Source of the DNA: Deltaproteobacteria bacterium
GTDB lineage: Bacteria; Desulfobacterota; Desulfarculia; Desulfarculales; Desulfarculaceae
Assembly: GCA_021811275.1 (NCBI GenBank)
Contig: JAJZPI010000010.1
Location: forward strand, 1 to 46,275
Direction: 5' to 3'
DNA: 46,275 bases
Shown here: positions 40,877 to 46,275 of the stretch, piece after piece
How the letters are laid out: each line of letters begins with the position of its first letter
How positions within the stretch are numbered: position 1 is the first letter of the stretch
Position numbers and translations under genes: made by a program
The notes under the pieces: generated by a model
Database searches by the model: none
Told to the model about the DNA's origin: nothing
Seen by the model: only the letters and a program-made list of their open reading frames with translations

Positions 40877-42093
40877 GCCGCTTCTCGCGGCTTCTGCGCG
40901 AGGCAGCGCGCTTCCTCTGGTCCTCGCGCGCCTACACTCTCCTGATGATGATTGGCCTGATCATCGGCATCGCTTCGGTCACGGTCATCTACGAGCTGGG
41001 GGCCGGGGTGCGCGAGCGGGTGGTCTCGATCATGAGCGGCATGGGATTCGGGGCCGACGCCTTCTTCGTGTCTTCCGGCGGCGGCCGACTGGGCGTCCGT
41101 CGTCCCGGAGGGGGCTCACGCACTCTCACCCCGGATGACGCCGCGGTCCTGGCCCGGGTGGACAATGTGGCCATGGTTGTGCCCCACTTGACGCTCCGGC
41201 GCGACCGGGTGAGCCACCGCGACCTTCACACCTCCACCGTCATCTTCGGCGTTACCCCGGATTACGGGGCCGCCCGGCGCTGGGATGTATCGATGGGCCG
41301 TTTCATCGACCAGCAGGACGAGAGCCAACGCCGGCGGGTGACGGTGCTGGGCTCCGCCACGGCCGAGGAACTGTTTCCCGGCCAATCGCCGCTGGGGCAG
41401 CAGATACAGGTTGGTAGCGTGCCCTTCACCGTGGTGGGCGTGCTCGAGCCCCGGGGCGGGGTGGGCGGCCCGGGTCGCTCGCGCGACGACCTGGCCCTGG
41501 TGCCCCTGTCGGTGGCCATGCGCCGGCTGGCCAAGGAGGACAAGCTCAGCAGCATCCGCATCAACGTGGAACGGGCCGACAACTTCCAGGACACGGTGGA
41601 GGAGGTGCGCCAGATCCTGCGCACCCGGCACAAGCTGGCCGCGGGCGTGCCCGACGACTTCACCATCGTCACCCCCGACGCCGTGGTGGAGCTCATCACC
41701 CGCCAAAGCCGGGCCATGGTGGTGATGCTCACCTTCATCTCCGCCGTGAGCCTGTTCGTCTCCGGCATCGTCATCATGAACATCATGCTGGTGGCGGTCA
41801 GCGAGCGCACCCATGAGATCGGGGTGCGACGGGCGGTGGGGGCGCGCCGTGCCGACATCCTAACCCAGGTGCTCATGGAGTCGGTAATGGTCTCCGTTTT
41901 AGGCGGCGCCCTCGGCTTCGGCCTGGGGGCGCTCCTGTCCTGGCTGTTGGAGTGGGGCTTCGACCTTCCCACCGCCTTCAGCCTCCAGGGCTCCGTCCTC
42001 GCCTTCGCTTTCAGCGCCGGCGTGGGGCTACTCTTCGGTCTCTTCCCCGCCCGCAAGGCCGCCGCCCTCACTCCCGTGGAGAGCCTGCGATGA
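40873..42093 (+). CDS. ABC transporter permease, MacB-type (first)
   Basis: The 406-residue permease has one N-terminal helix (YTLLMMIGLIIGIASVTVIYELG), then a periplasmic MacB_PCD domain of about 220 residues. A C-terminal FtsX domain follows with three helices, starting near VVMLTFISAVSLFVSGIVIMNIM and including SERTHEIGVRRAVGARR between helices. This is the MacB-like permease topology. The start is GTG 40873, overlapping the ATPase stop. It is followed by a second, different permease overlapping by 4 bp, so the two are likely made in equal amounts and form a heterodimer. Confidence 0.9.
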   Translation: MSRFSRLLREAARFLWSSRAYTLLMMIGLIIGIASVTVIYELGAGVRERVVSIMSGMGFGADAFFVSSGGGRLGVRRPGGGSRTLTPDDAAVLARVDNVAMVVPHLTLRRDRVSHRDLHTSTVIFGVTPDYGAARRWDVSMGRFIDQQDESQRRRVTVLGSATAEELFPGQSPLGQQIQVGSVPFTVVGVLEPRGGVGGPGRSRDDLALVPLSVAMRRLAKEDKLSSIRINVERADNFQDTVEEVRQILRTRHKLAAGVPDDFTIVTPDAVVELITRQSRAMVVMLTFISAVSLFVSGIVIMNIMLVAVSERTHEIGVRRAVGARRADILTQVLMESVMVSVLGGALGFGLGALLSWLLEWGFDLPTAFSLQGSVLAFAFSAGVGLLFGLFPARKAAALTPVESLR

Positions 42094-43316
42094 GCCGCCT
42101 TGGCCGGCTTTGGGGCACGGCCCTGGAGGGCGTAATGGCCCGCCGCCTGCGTTCGTCCCTGGCCGCCCTGGGCCTGTTGGTGGGCGTGGCGGCGGTGGTG
42201 GTGATGGTGGCGGTATCCCTGGGAACCCGCAACCAAATGATCGAGCAGGTCACGGCCCTAGGTAGCGACCTCATTACCGTCCGGGCCAGCAAGGCCGCTC
42301 CCAGCGGCATTCGCGCCGCCACCGTGAAGGAGAAAGCCTCCCTCACCCCGGCCGACGCCGCCGCGCTTACCCGCCTGGAGGGCGTGGCCTATGCCGTGCC
42401 CGGCATCAGCAAGGCCATGCGGGTCTCTTCCCAGGGGGCCACGGTGGACACTCTGGCCATCGCCTCTCTGCCCGAGGTATTCGCCGTGGAGGGTCAGACC
42501 GCCGGCGAGGGCCGGCTCTTCAACGAACGGGAGGAAAAGAGTTCGCGCCGGGTGGCGGTGGTGGGGGCCACCCTGCGGCGTAATCTTGTGGGCCAGGCCA
42601 GCCTGGTTGGCCGTACCATCGAGATAAGGAAGCAGCCCTTCCTGGTGGTGGGGGAACTGGCACCCAAGGGCCTGGACGCCAACGGCCAGGACCTGGACGA
42701 CCGGGTCTACCTCCCCCTGCGCAGCGCCATCACCCGGGTGATGGCCGCCCAGCGCCACGTCGAATATATTCTGGTCCAGGCCGAGCCCGGACTTTCCCTC
42801 AACGACTTGGCCGAAGACATCCGCCGTATCCTGCGCCAGCGCCACCGGCTTACCCTCCCTGCCGACAAGGACGATTTCCGCATCCAGACCCAGCTGGAGG
42901 CCCTGGCCACCCAGGAGGAGTACGGCCGCCTCTTCGGAGCCTTGACCGTGGGGGTGGCGGGCATCAGCCTGTTGGTGGCCGGGGTGGGCATCATGGCCGT
43001 GCAGCTCATCGGGGTGCGCGAGCGCACGCCCGAAATCGGGGTGCGCCGGGCGGTGGGAGCCTTGCGCCGGGACATCCTGGCGCAGTTCCTGCTGGAGGCC
43101 ATGATCCTGGGGCTGGGCGGCGGCGCGGCGGGGGCGGCGCTGGGCCTTGGTCTGGCCGCCTTGATACGTCCCCTGGCCGGCCTGGCCTTCGGCCTGCCCT
43201 GGACCTATGCCCTGCTTTCCCTCTTGGTGAGCCTGGCGGTGGCGGTAATCTTCGGACTCTGGCCGGCCAGGAAGGCCGCCGCCCTCACCCCGGTGGAGGC
43301 GGTCACCCGCTTCTGA
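42090..43316 (+). CDS. ABC transporter permease, MacB-type (second)
   Basis: The 408-residue protein has the same topology as the preceding permease: one helix (SSLAALGLLVGVAAVVVMVAVSLG), a periplasmic domain, and a C-terminal FtsX domain with RERTPEIGVRRAVGALRRDIL. The two permeases are clearly not identical, so they diverged from an old duplication. The ATG at 42090 overlaps the previous stop (ATGA). The gene ends 13 bp before the stop of the convergent flippase gene. The exporter substrate (lipid, lipoprotein, peptide or antibiotic) cannot be told from sequence. Confidence 0.9.
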   Translation: MSRLGRLWGTALEGVMARRLRSSLAALGLLVGVAAVVVMVAVSLGTRNQMIEQVTALGSDLITVRASKAAPSGIRAATVKEKASLTPADAAALTRLEGVAYAVPGISKAMRVSSQGATVDTLAIASLPEVFAVEGQTAGEGRLFNEREEKSSRRVAVVGATLRRNLVGQASLVGRTIEIRKQPFLVVGELAPKGLDANGQDLDDRVYLPLRSAITRVMAAQRHVEYILVQAEPGLSLNDLAEDIRRILRQRHRLTLPADKDDFRIQTQLEALATQEEYGRLFGALTVGVAGISLLVAGVGIMAVQLIGVRERTPEIGVRRAVGALRRDILAQFLLEAMILGLGGGAAGAALGLGLAALIRPLAGLAFGLPWTYALLSLLVSLAVAVIFGLWPARKAAALTPVEAVTRF

Positions 43317-43329
43317 GAGTACGGCTGGC

Positions 43330-44841
43330 TCAACGCGGCCCGCGTCCGCTCCGGAGGTCTGCCAGGCGTTCTCGCCAGAAAGCTCGTTCGGGGGGGTCTA
43401 GCGCCAGCAGCCAGAAAACCGGCGCGCAGACCGCGACCAAGGCCGCCCCCGCCCCGGCCAGGCCCGGCCAGCTTTGCACGTTCCAGGCCGCGAACAGCCC
43501 GGCCAGGGGCAGGGCGGCCGCCGCTGCGGCCAGCGCGGCCCGCGCCGGCCCGCGCATCCAGAACATCCCCAGCCCCAACTCGATGCGTCGGCAGGAGTAG
43601 GCCGGCAGCAGCCAAGGCCGAAGCAGCAGCAGGGCCGCTCCCAGACTGACGGCCGCGCCCAGCGGCCCCCAGCGCTTGACGGTGAACAGGCAGAGCCCGG
43701 CCATGATCGCGGTTTCGGCCAGGTAGAGCAGGCCGTTAATGCGGTGGCGGCCGATGCCATAGAGCAAGACCTCGCAGGGGCGCAAGGCCATGTAAAGCCC
43801 CAAGGGCCCCAGCAGGAGCCATATCACCCGCACCGCCGGCTCGAAGTGAGCCCCCAGCCAAAGCCGGATGAAGGGCCCGGCCAGAAAGGCCGCGCCCAGA
43901 ACCATGAAGGCGGCCAGCAGGGACGAGTAGAGCGACGAGCGCAACAGCAGAGCCCGGGTCTGGGCGCGATCCCGGGTGCTCTCCAAAACGGCGAAGCGGG
44001 GCAACGCCACCCCCACCGCCAAGTGCACCAGGTTGATCAGATAGCCCAGCAGGCGCAGTCCGACTCCCAGGAAAGGCACCAAGGCCGGTCCGGCCAGGGA
44101 GCCGGTCAGGAGCACCGGGCCGTCCTGGCGCAGACGCTGGCCCATGCTTATGAGCAATGAGTCGCGGCCATAAACCAGCATCTGACGGGCGCGGCGGCCG
44201 CTCCAACCTGGACGAGCCGGCTTGTCCAGACCGAGCCAACGCCGTCCCAGCATGAACATGACGGCATAACCGCCCAGGGTGGCCAGGGCGTGGGCCACCC
44301 CCACGGCCAGGAGTCCGCCCCAGATCTGAACGGCTACAAGCAGGGCGGCAAGGCGCGCCAAAGCGACGCAGCCCTCCACCAGCCCCACCAGGTGCTGCTG
44401 CTCGCGGGCTATGACTATGCCTTCGAAGAGGTTGTTGAAGAAGCTGGCGGCCACGCACAGGCCCATGATTATCAGCAGATACCGGCCCACCGGGGCGAAG
44501 TCCGGCCCCCAGTTGAACAGAGGCGCGCCCCACCAGGCCAGGCCCAGGTAGCAGGAGCCGACCACGGCGGCGATGGTCAGGTAGATGGTCAGGCCGTTGG
44601 CTACCGTCGAGCGGGCCGCCTCACGGTCGCCGCTGGCCAAGTCGGCGGCCAGGTGGGTGGTAACCGCGGAGGCCAGGCCCAGGTCCAGAAAGCCGAAAAC
44701 GCCAGTGGTGCTGGCCACCACCAACCACACCCCGTAGGCCGCCTGGCCCAGGTGGTGCAGCAGAAAAGGGGTGGTGACCAGCCCCACTCCCACTTCGGCG
44801 ATCAGGCCTATCCACCTGAACATGGCGTTGCGGATCAGCAT
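43330..44841 (-). CDS. Polysaccharide flippase-like protein (Wzx/MATE-type)
   Basis: The 503-residue protein has 12-14 hydrophobic helices and no signal peptide. It begins RNAMFRWIGLIAEVGVGLVTTPFLLHHLG and continues AYGVWLVVASTTGVFGFLDLGL, the start of the oligosaccharide flippase (PST/MVF) family. It ends with an amphipathic Arg-rich tail. It probably moves lipid-linked sugar repeats across the inner membrane. The glycosyltransferase gene is divergent, about 100 bp away, and both belong to the same surface-polysaccharide locus. Confidence 0.85.
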   Translation of the reverse strand: MLIRNAMFRWIGLIAEVGVGLVTTPFLLHHLGQAAYGVWLVVASTTGVFGFLDLGLASAVTTHLAADLASGDREAARSTVANGLTIYLTIAAVVGSCYLGLAWWGAPLFNWGPDFAPVGRYLLIIMGLCVAASFFNNLFEGIVIAREQQHLVGLVEGCVALARLAALLVAVQIWGGLLAVGVAHALATLGGYAVMFMLGRRWLGLDKPARPGWSGRRARQMLVYGRDSLLISMGQRLRQDGPVLLTGSLAGPALVPFLGVGLRLLGYLINLVHLAVGVALPRFAVLESTRDRAQTRALLLRSSLYSSLLAAFMVLGAAFLAGPFIRLWLGAHFEPAVRVIWLLLGPLGLYMALRPCEVLLYGIGRHRINGLLYLAETAIMAGLCLFTVKRWGPLGAAVSLGAALLLLRPWLLPAYSCRRIELGLGMFWMRGPARAALAAAAAALPLAGLFAAWNVQSWPGLAGAGAALVAVCAPVFWLLALDPPERAFWRERLADLRSGRGPR

Positions 44842-44943
44842 CCCCGACTAATCCCCTGCAATAGCGCGCTGCATAAGCGCGAGGTTTTTGTCATAATGGG
44901 GTCCAGCCGGCCCGCCCTCGGGCCCATGCTTGAGAGTCGACCG

Positions 44944-45984
44944 ATGATACCACGCGTTTCCGTGCTCATGAGCGTCTATAACGGCGCGGCCTATCTCGGC
45001 CGCACCCTGGAGAGCCTGCTCGGCCAGACCCTGGGCGAGATCGAGATCGTGGTCATGGACGATGGCTCCACCGATGGCACCAGGGACCTCTTGCAGGGCT
45101 TCGCCGCCGTTGACCCGCGGGTGCGTCCCGCGCGAAACTCCCGCAACCTGGGCCAGCCTGCATCCCTGAACCGCGGCCTGGAGTTGCTGCGCGGGGAACT
45201 CATCGCCCGCAACGACGCCGACGACTTGGCCCTCCCCGAGCGCCTGGCCCGCCAGGCGGCCTTCCTGGATGCCCGCCCCGAGGTGGTCATGGTGGGCTGC
45301 CAGGCCAGCCTCATCGACGACCAGGAACGCCCTCTCGGCGCGGCCGCGCCGTACCCCCTGAGCGATGCCGGTATCCGGGCGCTCATGCTGGCGAGCATCG
45401 CCTTCTGCGGACCGGCGATCATGTTCAGGCGCGGGCTGGTCCAGGAGGGGGGGCTCCGTTTCGATCCCGCCACGGCCTATGCCGAGGACTACGACTTCTG
45501 CTCACGGGCCATGGCCCATGGACGTCTGGCCAACCTGCCCCAGACCCTTTTGGCCTACCGGGTGCACCAGGCGAGCATCTCCCAAAAAAACACCGAACGC
45601 CAGGAGGACCTGGCCGAAGCTATCGCCTGGCGCAACATCCAGAACGCGGGCTTGGACAGGCTGTTCCCCCGCGAGGATCTGGCCCTGCTACGGGCCTGGG
45701 ACGTGCGTACCGCCGGCCTGAACCACGACCAGTTGGCCCGCCAGTGGCTGCTTATGCGGCGCTTCCTGGACCTGCTCCAGGGCCGGCTGCGAGTCGGATT
45801 CCTGGATCGAGCCATCATCCGGCGCAGGCTTTTAGCCAAGCTCCGCCACTCCCTGGCCATTCTCCCGGCCGCGGCGAGGCCGCCGCTCCTGCTGGCGCGG
45901 GTGAGTTCCGTCCAGCGCCTTGCCTCACTGGCCCAGCGCGGGGCCTGGCTGCTCAACGGCGGCAATGGCGCGGGAGGCGGCTAA
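44944..45984 (+). CDS. Family 2 glycosyltransferase
   Basis: The 346-residue protein starts VSVLMSVYNGAAYLGRTLESL and shows VVMDDGSTDGT (37-46) and DADD (91-94, the metal-binding DxD), followed by the acceptor-side GYRVHQ-like AYRVHQASISQKN motif. It is a GT-A fold inverting transferase that adds a sugar to a growing glycan. The start ATG 44944 is favoured by the conserved first strand; an upstream in-frame start at 44929 is possible. It lies divergent from the flippase gene. Confidence 0.88.
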   Translation: MIPRVSVLMSVYNGAAYLGRTLESLLGQTLGEIEIVVMDDGSTDGTRDLLQGFAAVDPRVRPARNSRNLGQPASLNRGLELLRGELIARNDADDLALPERLARQAAFLDARPEVVMVGCQASLIDDQERPLGAAAPYPLSDAGIRALMLASIAFCGPAIMFRRGLVQEGGLRFDPATAYAEDYDFCSRAMAHGRLANLPQTLLAYRVHQASISQKNTERQEDLAEAIAWRNIQNAGLDRLFPREDLALLRAWDVRTAGLNHDQLARQWLLMRRFLDLLQGRLRVGFLDRAIIRRRLLAKLRHSLAILPAAARPPLLLARVSSVQRLASLAQRGAWLLNGGNGAGGG

Positions 45985-46076
45985 TTTGGCCCAGCCGGCG
46001 GCGTTACGGCGCTAAAATGATGACGCCGGCCGAGGCCCAGCCAGCCAGGAAATCTTCACCGAGCGCGGATGCCAGA

Positions 46077-46275
46077 ATGAATGACAGGCCCCTCACCGTG
46101 TTGCAGCTGTCCTGGAGCCTCATGACCGGGGGGCTGGAGCGCGTGGTCCTGGACCTGACCCGTATGGGGGCGGGATTCGGCCTGCGCATGGCGGTGGCAA
46201 CCCTGGAGCAAGGCGGTCCCTTGGCCGAGCGGGCCCGCGCCTTGGGAGCATCCTTCCACATGCTGGGCAAGCGCC
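46077..46275 (+). CDS. Glycosyltransferase family 4, N-terminus (cut by window edge)
   Basis: The frame starts MNDRPLTVLQLSWSLMTGGLE and continues RVVLDLTRMG to the window edge, giving 66 residues. The pattern of a first beta-strand followed by GGLERVVLDL is the N-terminal domain of GT-B glycosyltransferases of family 4. In-frame ATGs at 46017 and 46020 would add about 20 residues (TPAEAQPARKSSPSADAR) that look like a disordered extension, so 46077 is preferred. The family is inferred from the first 66 residues only. Confidence 0.6.
   Translation, partial: MNDRPLTVLQLSWSLMTGGLERVVLDLTRMGAGFGLRMAVATLEQGGPLAERARALGASFHMLGKR

Overview
The window is a gene-dense, roughly 70% GC stretch of a bacterial chromosome. 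The gene set suggests an anaerobic or facultative member of the former Deltaproteobacteria (Desulfobacterota), perhaps near Desulfarculales. Pointers are a two-subunit iron-sulfur fumarase beside a Wolinella-type fumarate reductase, a CooT-family nickel protein next to DUF3842, an arsenosugar-type gene cluster with a probable selenocysteine codon, and the queA-tgt-yajC-secD-secF-parA-parB order. The taxonomic placement is inference; no rRNA or tRNA gene was seen.

Layout. 1-525 is the cut end of an AT-rich HEPN (AbiU2-like) gene on the minus strand. 706-3887 (minus) holds a SAM methyltransferase, a small amphi-Trp protein with an apparent frameshift, and recG. 4083-6760 (plus) is purM, a DUF523 gene and ispG. 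6790-7455 is a second isolated AT-rich gene of unknown function wedged between ispG and proS. 7490-11948 is proS, an isochorismatase-family hydrolase and a bifunctional (p)ppGpp enzyme. rpmB and an MBL-fold hydrolase follow on the minus strand. 13303-17583 is an arsenosugar-type operon: CMD-family peroxidase-like protein, radical SAM ArsS, FAD-dependent disulfide oxidoreductase, and a fused DUF2064-GT2 glycosyltransferase. The ArsS frame has an in-frame TGA followed by a SECIS-like hairpin, so the gene appears to run on to 14598. 17812-22513 is a C4-dicarboxylate block (fumarase alpha and beta, then the three fumarate reductase/succinate dehydrogenase subunits) behind tandem promoters with repeated dyad elements. 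22698-25172 is hpt, a zinc-ribbon membrane protein and a K+ channel.

25169-28282 (minus) is a compact operon read DUF3842, cooT, UPF0173 hydrolase, PfkB kinase, EamA transporter. plsY is divergent from it. 29015-36933 (minus) is one long housekeeping run: queA, tgt, yajC, secD, secF, parA, parB and a NYN-domain nuclease gene. These link queuosine tRNA modification, protein export and chromosome partitioning. 37201-38998 contains an orphan 59-residue zinc-ribbon protein, an envelope protein with five 21-bp repeats, and a Yip1-family membrane protein. 39042-43316 is a MacAB-like exporter with one ATPase and two different permeases. 43330 to the end begins a polysaccharide locus: flippase, GT2 and the start of a GT4 gene.

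The most notable item is the probable selenocysteine extension of ArsS. Other items are the two AT-rich islands, the homopolymer frameshift in the amphi-Trp gene, the repeated dyad/promoter module before the fumarase genes, and an unusual SecF with an inserted membrane hairpin and a basic tail. All functional calls come from reading the sequence; no database search was run.
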